Below, piece after piece: positions 10,984-24,235 of a stretch of 64,000 bases of DNA; within the stretch, counting starts at the first letter, position 1, and each line of letters opens with the position of its first letter. The stretch lies in NCBI GenBank assembly GCA_036873135.1, contig JAPTYO010000010.1, forward strand, positions 21,817,772-21,881,771, given 5' to 3'. The DNA is from Clarkia xantiana subsp. parviflora. Taxonomy: Eukaryota; Streptophyta; Magnoliopsida; Myrtales; Onagraceae. The notes below the pieces were generated by a model. The model searched no databases and was not told the origin of the DNA. It worked only from the letters and a program-made list of their open reading frames with translations. A program made the translations under genes and the position numbers.

Positions 10984-11461
10984 ACTAGATACCTGCGCGA
11001 GCTATGCGCGTGCGCGTTGTCTTCCTGAGAATGTTGTAATGACATCATTAGAATGACTCCGAGAATGATACAAGATCGGCTCGATTCCTAGGATGATACA
11101 AGAATATAACCGTATTTTCTTAAAAAATTAAATTAAACTATGTAACATACTGTTATAATGAAAATAAAAAAAAAATATAAAAAATTTAAAGTAAAATGCT
11201 CGAGGGACCGGGAGCAAGAACTGTTATAGAGGTCCCGGTCCCTCGAGCATTTTACTTTAAATTTTTTAGATTTTTTTTTATTTTCATTATAACAGTATGT
11301 TACATAGTTTAATTTAATTTTTTAAGAAAATACGGTTATATTCTTGTATCATCCTAGGAATCGAGCCGATCTTGTATCATTCTCGGAGTCATTCTAATGA
11401 TGTCATTACAACACTCTCAGGAAGACAACGCGCACGCGCGTAGCGCGCACAGGTATCTAGT
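10984..11461. mobile_element. 478-bp foldback (near-perfect inverted repeat) element
   Basis: Two arms of about 215-220 bp, nearly identical in inverted orientation, run from ACTAGATACCTG at 10984 to CAGGTATCTAGT at 11461. The outer part is rich in CGCG. The loop is short (about 11206-11236) and is itself closed by the GAGGGACCGGGA / TCCCGGTCCCTC palindrome. Flanks read TATAAAA and ATAAGC, so a target duplication is uncertain. Nothing is encoded. The structure would make a long perfect hairpin RNA if transcribed. Confidence 0.85.
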
Positions 11462-11656
11462 ATAAGCATTAGGGAAATCCACTTAAGTGGATTAAAATAT
11501 CAATTTACTTTTGTTTACGATTATAGACATACGTGAGCAATTGCAAAAAAAAAAAAAATTGACTTAATTTATGTAAAATATAATATATTATGTAAAGTTT
11601 TGAACAAATTATTAAAAATTATAATAATGCTCGAGAGACTAAGAATCATTTGATGT

Positions 11657-13116
11657 GTTTTTGCTTCTTTTTCGTTGAACAACTGAGAGCTCTTTGGTGG
11701 GTGATTTTTTTTAATAAGGTTTTTGTCTTATATTATCAGAGCTAATAATGCAATTTGTAGTTCTTTAAAGCCGGACTCATTATGTCTCAAGACGACAATA
11801 CGCACACTTCTAGCATATACCAGTATATTTAATATACATATTAGGAAAAACCACTTAAGCCAATTAAGAAAAGGTTAATTTGATTATATTTTGCAATTGT
11901 AGATTTATATGCACATAATAGTAGGGCTAATTTAGTTATGACACTATTCAAAATTAACTAAGTTTTTTTTAAATAATAAAAATACGCTAAAAGTGGAAAG
12001 ACAAATGAAAGAACCAATTTTCAACAATAAATCATACTTTGTATCATAACATTTATTCGTGAAAATATATTAATATTATTGGCTATTAACGTATCATCAT
12101 GAACTTACAACGATATGCATTAGAAATACATTAATATTATTAGTTAAATTTCCAAACATGATCATGCGATTCCGATAATTTTTTCTCTCGGTCCATCTAT
12201 AGTTTATTTTAAATTTTTAGATTATTTTTAAACTTGATATAATATTATTTTTTCGCAATTTAAGTTAATTTCAGTATTCGGAACCAGTTAATACAATTAA
12301 GTATTAAGATAGTAACAAAAGTTTATTAGCATATATATATGGTAAAGACGTATGGCTTTTATGCATTAAATCGTAGGTGGGTATATGTTTTTGCTCATTT
12401 TTCGTTGAACAACAAAGAATCCCTTGGTGCGTGATTTTTTTTTAATCAAGTTCTATTCTTATATTATCAGAGCTAATGATGCATTTGTAATTCCTTAAAG
12501 TCAGACTCATTATGTCTCAAGACGACAATACACACACTTCTAGCATATACCAGTATATTTAATATACACATTAGGAAAAACCACTTAAGCCAATTAAGAA
12601 AAAGTTAATTTGATTATATTTTGCAATTGTAGATGTATATGCACATAATAATAGGGCTAATATTTATGTCACTATTCAAAATCAATTAAATTTTTTTAAA
12701 ATAATAAAAATACGCTAAAAGTGGAAAATGAAAATGAAAGAACCACTTTTCAACAATAAATAATGATTTGTATCATAACATTTATTCGTGAAAATGTATT
12801 AATAATATTGGTTCTTAACGTATCATCATGAACTTACAACGATATGCATTAGAAATACATTAACATTGTTAGTTAAATTTCAAAACATGATCATCATGCG
12901 ATTCTAATGATTTTTTTTTTCTCTCGGTCCATCTAGAATTTATTTTAAATTTTTAGATTATATTTAAACTTGATATAATTTTTTTTTTCACAATTTAAGT
13001 TAATTTTAATATTCGAACCGTTTAATAAAATTAAGTATTAAGAGAGTAATAAATACTTTATTAGCATAGATGGTAAAAATGTGTGCCTTTTATGCATCAA
13101 ATCATAGGTTCGATTC
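11657..13116. repeat. Two direct copies of a 730-bp unit
   Basis: The blocks 11657-12386 and 12387-13116 align collinearly at an offset of 730 bp. Matching landmarks include GTTTTTGCT, TTTTTCGTTGAACAAC, GACTCATTATGTCTCAAGAC, CTTCTAGCATATACCAGTAT and CATCATGAACTTACAACGAT. They differ by scattered substitutions and small indels, so the duplication is not recent. No protein is encoded. Confidence 0.85.
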
Positions 13117-13117
13117 T
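13062..13117 (+). other. Pol III-like A and B boxes (possible tRNA-derived SINE head)
   Basis: TAGCATAGATG at 13062-13072 fits the A-box consensus TRGYNNARNNG, and GGTTCGATTCT at 13107-13117 fits the B box except for its last base. The spacing resembles a tRNA. The preceding 730-bp unit carries a decayed version at about 12335-12386. No cloverleaf can be drawn, so a true tRNA is excluded. A SINE remnant is possible. Confidence 0.35.
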
Positions 13118-15980
13118 TTGTAGTGACAATTTGCAATGTTTTTTCTTCAAATATTCAGAAATAATAAATTACTACAAAACTCTAAGTTAATTGATTACAT
13201 TAATTAGTTCAACTAATATTCAGAAGGGTATTTGTGTAAAACCAAGTTCTGCCATAGTAATATAGATAATCATATAAAAATTTGGCGGTTACAAAATGAC
13301 CTTTGGCCATTATATAATAGATTAATCTTTTGCGAAAATTATATATATATTTGTAGGAAATTTATATAAAACATTTTGAAAAAAAAAATTATACTAATAT
13401 ATTCTAAAATATTCATATTTAAAACGATCATAATTGGTACTTTAGTAGAGTATTTATCTAAAATTCCGTTAAATACATTTCGGATATACAAATTTAACTG
13501 AGTAGTTTTCAAAGTATCACAACTAAATCTTAATTGCTTATAAAAATGTTACAGTTGAGTCAAATCGGACAAGTACCAATTCCATAACACTAGTATAAGT
13601 TCTTTGGTCTTGATTTTAATATTTAGAAAATTAATCAATGAATTTGTAAATTTAAAATGTATTTGACGATAATTTTGGATGAGACATTGAAAAAAAAGTA
13701 TCAGTTACCATTATTTTGAAACTTTGTACATTATAAAACATATTGGTACAAAAAAACTATCTTTTTCAAACATATTGTATGACTTATATACTTTTCCTTA
13801 TTAAACCTCATGTATGACATTATATTAGAGTTACCACATTTCATAGTCTAGTAAAAGAGATGCGAATAATAAGTAAATATGTTGATGTTTTTCTACGTAG
13901 GTTCGAATCTTGTACTTTTCAAATCAGAAGCCTCAAATCTTAAAATTGATGAGTTTTTTTTCTTCTGAATGGATTAAATGAGAGTGTTACAAATAATAAG
14001 TTGGATCTTACAAAATAATAATGGGTCTTAATGTTTTACACCAAATAATTTAAGACTAAAATAATTGGGGTTCGGGGTACATTTTTCTTCAACAATAAAC
14101 CTAATGTCCCAACAATTACTCTAGGTTATCCTCACCCCAGTATTGTTAATGCATCTGCTTTGCCCGTGAGACTATATATATTTGTTTTAACTACGTCTCT
14201 CTTAGATTTAATTAATGAATCTTCAGGAAATGAGGATAACATAGAGTTGTTATCATGTATTAAAGATGATGTAGAGCGTGAGATGTTTTAACGTGAACTA
14301 ATCATATGTGAATATCTAAATGTTTGTATTTACCTTATTTTTATTGCGATGTGTTTGATGATTTGTATTTGGTCTCATATTCGAGTTTATAATTTAATTT
14401 TTAATTTGTGATTCGAATTTTGAGTTTAAGTTAGTTTAATATTGATATGCTATGAGGCGCAAAGCGGGGCGAGCCCCACTGTAATTTTTCCCAAATACAC
14501 GTCATAAAAAAGCTTGTACCTGAAGTGTCATACCCTGAAGAAGTCTCCTCGTGGTTTTATGGACTACCTAGCAATTCCATAGACTCATGAGAAGAGTTGT
14601 TATAGCTTGATTCATATTTCCATCTACATTGCTATAACACTCAAGCAATTGTTCTCGAATCAATTGTGCTTGTGCAAATGGAATATACCTGATTCCATAT
14701 GCGAGATCTTCGATTCTTGCTGAGCCAAATATATGAAAAGCTTCTTCAACAATAATTTAATTTCCGTTCATAGTCATTCTCAAGTAGATGGATAAATTGA
14801 GTAGAATCAACATAAGAAGATGATCCAATCACAGAAAAAGAATTCAAATCGAAAATTGAAAAGAAAAGCTCACTGACTCTGATAACTTGATAAAGTTCAT
14901 AATCCACAAACAGTGAGTGAATGATCTCTCTAGTCTGCCGAAACTTTCATTTATTCATAAACATCAATTACAAACTAAGAGAGTGATTATTGTAACTTTT
15001 AACATCACAATAATAAAATAAAGGAATACATCTTAAAGTTACTTTGGTCCTCGTACTTTTACGAATCGGGAGAGATAGTAGAGAAAAGGTTTTTCTACCA
15101 TTTTTTTTGGGTTATATACAATTGCTTCCGCAATTTCGAGCTGAGAGCGTTAAGGTTAAAGCCCTCCCCAAGGTGTCGCCTACAGTGGCCCCGGGCCGCC
15201 TATGTGAATGCAAATCGTTTTACCAGTTGGTCCAACCAACCTTGAGTACAATTTTTCTACCATGCTTGTGAAGTATCATGTTTTTTCTTTTTTTACTACT
15301 AGCTAAGTAGATAGGGTGGACTAATTGTAACATAGGTAAAACTTTAAAAGTATGAACAAATATGAAATTTTTTAAATACACCTAATATTTGTATCGTACT
15401 ATGGGAATGAAAAAAATATTAATGACCAGCACTTTACCCCTTACGGACTGACTCAATACAAATGAGGATTAGTCTAGATGTGGAGTAAGCATATTATAGA
15501 TGCTATCTTCCAAATAAGGCCCCTCCTAAACCACCCAACAAAACCCAATATATAAATATATATATCAATTTCCTATAACTTCACATTTAGGATAATAAAA
15601 AACTATAAAAAATGAGGATCAACATACATAGTCAGAGTCAGGAAGATAGATTTTGTTCTTCATCTCCTTTTCCTGTTCAGTACAAAAATATAAACTATAA
15701 AAAAAATGCTAATTTGTCCCCCAACTATTATTAATTTATATTACTTAGCCCCTAAACTATATCATCATTATCATCTATACCCCTAAGTATTCATAAAACT
15801 TAGCATGTAACCAAAGATGGAATTAAGACGACGCCGTTAAAAAGGAGGCAGATTCTAGTCCTCACTCCTCGTCGCTTCCTCATTCCAACATTCAGGTGCA
15901 TCAAGAAAGACGGAGAGAGAACTAGCCCGACCGCGCAGACAACAAAAATGTCTCTTTTATTCAACTGCGGCTACCAAAAC
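13118..15980. other. AT-rich intergenic region without a recognisable gene
   Basis: The stretch is mostly low-complexity AT-rich DNA. The minus-strand segment at about 14500-15010 has one odd feature: reading leftwards, GTTATCAGAGTCAGTGAGC at about 14894-14876 resembles a decayed initiator-Met primer-binding site next to a possible short LTR end. It may be a copia remnant, but no protein domain supports this. A GC-richer patch at 15140-15230 is unexplained. Confidence 0.4.
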
Positions 15981-15995
15981 CTATTTAAAACCCTA
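15981..15995 (+). promoter_or_regulatory. TATA-like and telo-box motifs upstream of LST8
   Basis: CTATTTAAAA is followed directly by AAACCCTA about 100 bp before the LST8 start codon. AAACCCTA is the plant telo-box, common near the start of genes for translation and growth. The assignment rests on motif and position only. Confidence 0.4.
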
Positions 15996-16082
15996 CCCAA
16001 CTGTTAAAAGTATAATCTTTGGCCGGAGAGTGGTAACTAGATCTTGATCTCACACCCAATTTGGTTTGGTGGAGATTCAAGA

Positions 16083-19000
16083 ATGGCTCAACAACCATCA
16101 GTGATCCTTGCAACTGCTAGCTACGATCACACTATCAAGTTCTGGGAGGCAAAGAGCGGACGCTGCTATCGAACCATTCAATACCCTGATTCGGTACCTC
16201 CTCTGTGTATTGAATTCGATCAATGTGCCTTTGCTTTGATATATGATGTTCTTTTTCTTTTTCTTTTTCCTGCGTGCTCAGCTCAATGTCCTATCTTCCT
16301 GCTGTATTTAATTGAGCTTTTTTTGGGTCTTTCATGGTTCCACTTTGATGACTTCTTAAGTTATTTGTCCTTTCTTCTTTTGGCACACTTTTTTTTTTGG
16401 GCCAAGTTCTTTTGGCACACTTAAGCTTTTTTTTTTTTTTGATAATCGCACACTTAATCTAGCAAAAGGAGGTCAAATATACATTTAGGGTGATGTATGT
16501 GGTCCTTGACTAATTGTTGTCCAAAGGATCGAGTTTTTCAGTTGACTGCATAGTACTTGTAATTAATCGTAAACATGAATGAACCTATGTTTGTGCTTTC
16601 TTAGTTGGTAATTTGGTATTACTATAGAAACAGAAGACGTTTTGGATGAAATCAGCTTTTCTATGACTAAATGCTCAAGTTGGTTATATCTGATCTGTAG
16701 ATTGAAATTGGAGCAAGTACCTTTAAGGAAATAATTTTGCTGAACTTGCTCCGAAAGAACGTCTTAGAACATGTTATGCAAGTATTAGATGGTCAGTTTG
16801 TCAAATTCTTGGTATCAACAATACAATGGGATCGTTTAGTGATTCATAGATACTGTTTGCTCTCTATTTGACTATTTTTTAGTTGGAGAATCAGGTCTTT
16901 GAGACTTGAGTGTTGTTTTATCCATCTGTTTAAGTTCATGTCTTTTGTAAATAGGCCGGTACGGGCGGTACCCTTTTGTTGTATGTTAATGAAGTCCCAA
17001 AATTGACCTGTCATGCTGAAATTTTGCAGCAAGTTAATCGTCTTGAGATTACTCCAGATAAATGCCAAATCGCTGCTGCTGGAAACCCCCACATTCGGCT
17101 GTTCGATATCAATTCAAACAGTCCTCAACCTGTATGTCTCTAAATCACCTCATTTAGTGGCCTGTTATTTTTTTTTATTCCTCTTATTAACAACTTTTTA
17201 CATTTATTTGTTTAGGTGAGAAGTTATGATTCACATACCAATAATGTAATGGCAGTAGGTTTTCAGTGTGATGGAAAATGGATGTATTCAGGTTCAGAAG
17301 ATGGCACGGTGAAGATTTGGGATTTGAGGTTTGTATAATTATCTTAATTTTTGTTATTACCAAAATCACAGCTAATTTTATATTCTTGCTAAAGAGTTGA
17401 CTTAGTAATGTTCCTTGTTTTGATTAGGGCTCCTGGTGGTTGTCAAAGAGAATATGAAAGCCGTGCAGCAGTGAACACTGTTGTCCTTCACCCAAATCAG
17501 GTCTAGTGTTGTTTATATTCTTCAGTGAGTTAAGTGCTTATGTTGACAAATTATATGATATAACAAACCAGTAAAGTAGGGTTAAAGTAAATAATTCACT
17601 TTTCCACTGAAAACTCTTAATCTGATTTCAAGGCTGCTAAGCTGTGTTGTGATTAATCATTTAGCTACTTCATCTGGTAGTTGAACCAATGAACTTGTTC
17701 AAATAAGAAGGAAAACAGGGCCATATTTGTCCGAGTTTGAAAGAAATTGTTGTCATTAAACAAGCAAGAGGAACGATTGATCTAGCTGGTAGCGCCTCGT
17801 CACCTGAGGCGATGAGGCGAGGCGTGCAGAGGGTCCTGCGCCTCACTGCTCCTTAGGAGTGCTTCAAACATCACCATAAGAATAAATTATTATTTTTATC
17901 AACCTTTTACTTTCTAAGAGTTAAATACTTAGAATTTAAAGTTAAAAATAGACAAAATTTATAGAATATATGGTTTCTTCACTAAGTCTCTTCTTTTACT
18001 ACATATCTTATTCTTCAGCGTCTCTGCTTAATGCTAGTAGGTTCAGTATCTACCTAATTAAAGTAAATAGCCTACTACATCAAGTTTGCCGATTTCTTTT
18101 CTCATTTCTATATGATAATAATTTTCACTTGATCATTCTAGATGGTATTTGCAGTAGATTTAATAGTTTAAAACTATATCTAAGTAAATGCATCTCTTTC
18201 AATGAGGCGATCGCCTAGTGTGCGCCTCAAATTTGAGGCGATATTTAGCCTCGTCGCCTCGGTGCGCCTTAGAGCTTGACAACATTTCTCTTCTTTCAGA
18301 CTGAGCTCATATCTGGGGACCAAAATGGAAATATCCGTGTGTGGGATTTGACTGCAAACTCATGCAGCTGTGAGCTGGTAAGTACGGAGATCTGCGAGTT
18401 GCTCTTTACTTTTTTCTAGTCGATCCATCATTTAGTCTCTTGCTTATTAGAAGATTTGTTTGGAAATAAGCTTGATATGCAACATACTGAATCAAGGTAT
18501 CAAACTTCAGCACAATTAAACGAAAGCACAATATTGAAGACTATTGGGTTTAAGCAGATCTCCGTTCTCAAGTTTTAGCAAAAAAAATGATTTTTTTCCC
18601 CTGAGAATTCTTCTTCTTGATCATTTTCACTGCGTGGCAAACCCAGGTACCAGAGGTGGATACAGCAGTGAGATCTTTGACAGTAATGTGGGACGGGAGC
18701 TTGGTAGTGGCTGCAAATAATCACGGGACATGTTATGTTTGGCGCTTGTTGAGAGGGACCCAGGTAAGCTAAGCGTCATCTCTCTCTATTCTACAGTCCA
18801 CACCCAGGACAATTTCAAAGAATCCTGTTTGCTAACTTTATTGGATTGATATAAAAATGTTATTTTTTTGTTGTTGTTGCAGACAATGACGAATTTCGAG
18901 CCACTTCACAAACTGCAGGCACATAACGGATACATCCTTAAGTGTCTTCTTTCACCGGAGTTTTGTGAACCTCATAGGTTCGTTCCTTTTTCTCTGTCTA

Positions 19001-19524
19001 AGCAAGTTGTGCATTTTACTGTTCTTCCTGTTCCTTGAGTTAAAATCGGTAAAGCATGGATTTTGATGTGTTGTATATTTAGGTACCTGGCAACTGCCTC
19101 TTCAGACAATACAGTCAAGATCTGGAATGTAGATGGATTCACCCTTGAGAGAACTTTAGTCGGTAATAACGGAGCTTTTACCTTTTTGCATTTCTATCTG
19201 TTTGTGAACTAACATGTTCGATTCCATTGTGATGTTCATCAGGACACCAGCGGTGGGTATGGGACTGTGTTTTTTCAGTTGATGGTGCTTACTTGATAAC
19301 AGGTAAATGTCTTTATCTATATTAATGGGAAAAGTTGGTCAATAAGGCGAGTGAAGAAGCATAATCAAATCGTGTTGTCAATGCAATGCAATGCAGCTTC
19401 ATCAGATACGACAGCAAGACTTTGGAATATGCAGACCGGGGAAGACATAAGGGTGTATCAAGGCCATCACAAAGCCACAATTTGCTGTGCTCTTCATGAT
19501 GGAGCCGAAACTTCTCCGTGTTAA
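16083..19524 (+). CDS. LST8: LST8, WD40 subunit of the TOR kinase complex
   Basis: Ten exons join in frame: 16083-16193, 17030-17131, 17216-17328, 17428-17500, 18300-18377, 18647-18763, 18883-18977, 19083-19162, 19243-19302 and 19397-19524. Together they give 957 nt and 318 residues. The protein is a seven-bladed WD40 propeller with almost no tails. It starts [20 protein letters not shown], has blade motifs such as [29 protein letters not shown] and [10 protein letters not shown], and closes with [17 protein letters not shown]8 (GbetaL) binds the TOR kinase domain and stabilises the complex in the cytoplasm. Length and wording match plant LST8-1 (about 305 residues). A slightly longer loop (EFCEPHR) occurs at the exon 7/8 junction. 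The start is the first ATG giving the conserved N-terminus; an in-frame ATG at 16044 would add 13 residues without support. Intron 4 contains a repeat. Confidence 0.95.
17790..18285. repeat. MITE-like AGGCG-rich inverted repeat in LST8 intron 4
   Basis: Both ends of this roughly 500-bp stretch are packed with GAGGCG / CGCCTC words (17790-17850 and 18200-18275) in opposite orientation around an AT-rich centre. The right end reads GCCTTAGAGCTTGACAACA, a type of terminus common in short plant repeats. Exact ends and target duplication were not resolved. Confidence 0.5.
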
Positions 19525-19750
19525 TGGAGCCTAAACCAAAAACCATGCTATGCTATGCTATGCTATGCTTTTCTATTCTATGCTGCATCATAAACAAGAC
19601 AGCTTGGCTACTGCTAATTGTATGTACAGAGAGAGACAACTGGTTTTTAAATGCTTTCGGTATGGCATTCCTGTTTGGAGAATAAGGAGACAAAATAAGG
19701 AGAGTTATTTATCTTCTTGTTCTCATGTATATTATCAAATGGTCAATTCA

Positions 19751-19756
19751 AATAAA
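19751..19756 (+). terminator. Poly(A) signal of LST8
   Basis: AATAAA lies about 227 bp after the LST8 stop, in the 460-bp gap between the convergent LST8 and LPAT2 genes. Confidence 0.45.
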
Positions 19757-19983
19757 ATTTGTTTGTGTGGAAGCACCAAGCTTTATATCCGAACAAATAA
19801 AAGTCATAAGGTTACAATATAAGCCTGGCCTAACTGGAAATCAAACTATGCCCTAAACACAAAGTAAATGCAGGTTCTACATATAAGGCACATAGATGGA
19901 AAGAAGCTATTGCTGATGGTATCATGATAATAACCATTGAAACCAATCCAGGGAGCATACTTCTACTTTTTCACCCTCAATTT

Positions 19984-22900
19984 TCATTGATCTCTGTTCT
20001 TGGATGATGATGATGATGATTCTTCAATCTTGGGTGCTACCTTTGCTGGGGTCGACCGTTCTGCTTGAGAGAACATGATAAGTACTTGCATAAGGAGAGT
20101 AATGATGCCCAGACCTACTGCTGAAATCGCAATTCCCTTCCAAGAGGACAAGAGTGAAGACCATTGTAGGAATTTCAGAGTTCCCAGAATAACAAGGCAA
20201 GACCATGAGATAACCACCTGCGCAACCAAATTCCGCTTGTAAGTGATTCATCATGTGATACAAAATGATTCAACGTGCCTTTTTTGTATCTTTTACTTAC
20301 CACAAGTGACTTCATCGGGCGCCCAGTGTCTTGCAGCTCTTGTTCACTAAATGTATCCTCAGCATTATGCTTGTCCAATAAGGTGTCCTGCCCCATTTCA
20401 GTTTTAGGAACTAAGGGTCAGGGTTGGGAACAATTCAAGCAAAGGCCCATCTTTTCAGGCTCAAATAAAACAAAAAAGCAAAACTTTATTTCCACACAAA
20501 ATGAACGATTTATCTGACAAAATCAGCAAAGTAAGAGCGAGGGGATACACACCTTTTGCACAAAAATGTCTCTACACCACTTTGCCACAGCATCATCTGT
20601 TTCAGGCAGATTGTTCATCACATGCCTCTTAAGGTGCACATGAACCTGCAATGAAGGTAGCAGTAAGTTGGGCCAAATATATTTTAGGATTCGACACAGC
20701 AAACCATAAGTCATCCAACTTGTTAAGTCTCCTTAGCTTACCACAGAAGACTGCCCCTTGAATAGCCTGAGCATCGTTGGTGCAGGTGACGTCTTGGGTA
20801 TAGCTACTGTAACGTCATAAATGGCAGGAACAAATGACCGCATATGACTTACTGCAGATACAAAACCCTGCACCACAAGACCACAGGTTGGTAAATCTTC
20901 CCATTTAGTTCCATTTATGTAGTAGAACCAATGAGATGAACAAACAAACTAATGTGAACCATCAACAAACTCATTCTGATAACTAATTTACTTCCTTGTT
21001 GACTTGACTACCCTAAACAATAAAGGAATATTTTGATGGTGACTACCATAATTTACTTTATATAGCTCAAAGGCTCAAACAGACTGAAGGTGTGGTAGCA
21101 TATTCCTGAGAGAGAGAATCTACCTTAGTTCGGGGAATCAAGACATTCCTAGGTACAGGTAGTCCTTGTGTGGTAGCATATTCCTGAGCTGCTAAAAGCT
21201 TTGTTTGAGTGAAACGAGTTCCTTCAACAAAAAGAGCCAACCAGAAAGGCAAGGGGTAGTCCTTCAGCCTTTGCAGACCTGACTGCAGATATAAGCCCAG
21301 GAATGAGTTCTCAATGAAGAATTTCAAAATTAAAATAAGTATATTAATTGATTAAGCACTGAGATTAAAATTATAATACTACATTGTCAGATACTACAGT
21401 ATCCGGTAAAAACGAAATAATGAATCCATACCTTCAATGTACTTTCATCCTTTGCCCAACTCCTTTCTAGAAATAGATACTCAGAAAACCACATTGACCA
21501 ACCTATTACCTGCATACATGATATGGAACATGTAATCTCCACTACTGATGTGCGGAGCTTACTAAAATACAAGACAACAAGGGAATGGAATGTGCTCTCA
21601 ATGTACAAAAAATCATGGTTAAAAACAAATCATGTTGTAGAAAATGTTGGTATGTACAATAGTTAGCTCCTTAGTCCCTCCAATATAAATGTAGAAGATC
21701 ATTTTTTCCATTAAAAAACATAAATTTCATCTCATAAACCAAGTGAGTAGGAAGGTGGTGTCAATGCTAAAGAAGAGGGAAATTCTGCAATTAAAAAAAC
21801 TCTCTACACTAATATTTAGCAGAAGAAGATTTAGTAACATACCGGAAGAAATTTAGATGATTTCTTCATAACAGCTAATGTGCTGCCAAGGCATCCTGAC
21901 CGCTGCCATAAGGAGATTGAATAAGCATTTCAAAGTTAAATGAATAAGTATATGTGAAGCAAGACATGAATTTGATCCGAACAATAATTAAATGACACAT
22001 GACTAGATAAAAGCCAATCCATTATTTCCTGGTCGGCGAAATTGCATAGATTTTTTTGACTAGCTAAACAAGCAGATGAATCAACTACGACAGACAGAAT
22101 CAAAATGGATCTCTATTATATATATATATATATTGGCCACAGATCTCTATTATATTAGAAACCAATTTCTTCAGTAAAATATTGTGTCCACACTACAGAT
22201 GCTTGACTATGCTAATGGCACTGACCTGAGCTAAAATCCACCCAACCAGCCAATCTATATCACTCTTGTGATTTGAAATGACAAGGGCATGCTCCTTGCC
22301 TGGATTATTCAACAAAAGGAAAAGGAATTAGTCCTTTTTTTTTGGCTAAAAGGAATTAGTCCTTACGGATCATTCATGTTAGAAAGCCATCTACCTTGCC
22401 TTGGATAGACATAACACTTAAGAATCAGATAATAAAGTTCAAAGCCATACCCATTAAGCGGAAGGTTTCACGATCTGCAAATAGCTTAATCTGTAGAATA
22501 GGAACAAATGATCACTCTAACCTCAAGGCAATAAAGGCGAGTAACTTCAGAAATACTGCTTACACTCATAGACAGTAAAAGACTTTCTGCTCATGAAAGA
22601 AGAGTAAAATGCTAGCATAGAGAAGCTTAGAGTAAAATGCTCCTTGCCGGGTGAAAAGGTAAATCAAGATAAAATATCAAATTCTTTCTGGATCATAACT
22701 CCTTTTAATATCTACTACATGAGATAATCAGGAATGATGAGCCTCTTTGTACCTTCACTCCTGCCCACCAATCAATGAGCCAAACTAGCTCCAACCACAA
22801 CAATTCCGCAACATTTCTGTTAATTCTTCTGTATGTATTCTTTGACAGTGGCCTGATAAGGACAAAGCATATCGCCTGTGGAATCGGATCATAGAGAAAT

Positions 22901-23446
22901 TAGGGTAGAAACCATACGATTTCATCTAATGAATTCTTCGCAGAAGAAACAATTAACAATTAACGTACTAGAGTAGAACTCGAATACATCATCAAGCACT
23001 CAATGCAGAAAAGAAAAGCTGGAGCTGGAATGCTCAAACAAGTAGAAAAGACATCAAAAATGCATCTTGAAGAACTTCTGGACTGGATAAGCGGGTTATA
23101 TTTACATATGGAAAGAGAAGGGTGAGTGGAACAGCAATCTAGGAGGAGCATCAGGAATCAGTCTGGCTTCTTTGTAATCTCCAAAATCAGTTCAACACAT
23201 TATTAAGGAAGAAAAGAACACTCGTGTAGCAGTTCAAAAATATAAAGCTAAACCCTAACTAATCAAGTCAGGCAGCTTAACGAGCACAAATCTATTCCAG
23301 CTTAACTGATCAAGCAAACTTGAAACAACACAGCTACAGCAAGAATAGAGCTCCAGTCCGCATACCTGAATAAGATTCACGACAAGGCCCGAAACGAAAA
23401 AAAGAATACCCAGAGGAACGATGACAGCTGCGGCTGCAATGGCCAT
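19984..23446 (-). CDS. LPAT2: 1-acyl-sn-glycerol-3-phosphate acyltransferase 2 (LPAT2, ER)
   Basis: Eleven exons join in frame: 23446-23366, 22875-22753, 22490-22451, 22299-22226, 21902-21843, 21509-21432, 21282-21124, 20867-20742, 20645-20553, 20387-20301 and 20217-19984. Together they give 1155 nt and 384 residues. It transfers an acyl group to lysophosphatidic acid to make phosphatidic acid, a core step of glycerolipid synthesis at the endoplasmic reticulum. Visible features are an N-terminal hydrophobic anchor (residues 4-26), acyltransferase motif I NHKSDID (91-97), motif III EGTR (172-175), a loop [12 protein letters not shown], and two C-terminal membrane segments. The tail is Ser-rich and ends KNRDQ. 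Length is close to Arabidopsis LPAT2 (389 residues). It faces LST8 tail to tail. It looks intact. Confidence 0.95.
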
Positions 23447-23688
23447 TGCGTCAAGAAAAGAGACTAGGAGAGTAAAAATCTGAGCGATCAGAAATGGCAG
23501 TGATGGAGGACTCTATGGCGATCCATTAGATTGTGGCGAATCGGAACAAGGAGGGAGACGGAGAGGCAGAAAAGGAGCGGGGTGTACGTGTACCAAGTGT
23601 GTATACATGTCGGGCATCACATTTCAGATTAGGATTTCACTTCTACAATTTTATTTACTCCACTACTATAAAATTACAATAAAGATTC

Positions 23689-23817
23689 AAACTGTGAAAT
23701 TTGCTGTGAAATTTCTCTAGAAAGTATGAAAGAGAAAGTGCTACAGCAAATTCTATTGGTTCCATGGTGGGCCCTATAGCACTTTCTAAAAAAATTTCAC
23801 AGTAAATTTCACAGTTT
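23689..23817. repeat. 130-bp hairpin MITE upstream of LPAT2
   Basis: AAACTGTGAAATTTGCTGTG on the left pairs with its inverted copy ending CACAGTTT on the right, and a second inner pair (AGAAAGTGCTACAG / CTATAGCACTTTCT) continues the stem. The loop contains GGTGGGCCC. It lies about 240 bp upstream of the LPAT2 start codon. The target duplication is unclear. Confidence 0.6.
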
Positions 23818-24235
23818 CTAGCACTACTAATCAATTCTATATAGTTTCTTTTTTTACCAAAAAAAATCAATTATATAGTTTACGGATTCCAATGATTATT
23901 TGACCCATATCATCCGCGAGATTCTACTCATACGAAAACTCATATTAACATTAAAATTAGTGATGAGTATACTTATTTTTTAAATTAATATGATATAATA
24001 AAATGATTATAACCAAATTGGTATATGATATAACACTCCAAAACGAATTGGTATTTAAGACGATTTTTATGATAAATTGGTACCTGAGATAATCTGGGTG
24101 TTACACCGTCAGGTTTTTCGTTAGTTATTGGCGGAAAGAGTCACGTGTGTCACACGTGACTAGTTTTGGCACCTGAAAAGACGAAAATATCATTATGCAA
24201 TAAACAAATAGAATCAACCCTTTTTCTTCTTCCTC

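Noticed and set aside
10641..11048. 135-codon open frame on the minus strand upstream of CTPA3
   Set aside because: Its first third lies in the foldback repeat, the rest has no recognisable homology, and it overlaps the CTPA3 promoter.
13062..13117. tRNA gene
   Set aside because: A- and B-box words are present, but acceptor and anticodon stems cannot be paired.
14510..14890. Possible copia gag fragment next to a decayed primer site (minus strand)
   Set aside because: A 60-residue open stretch exists but does not resemble gag, and LTR borders could not be drawn. It is mentioned only in the intergenic entry.
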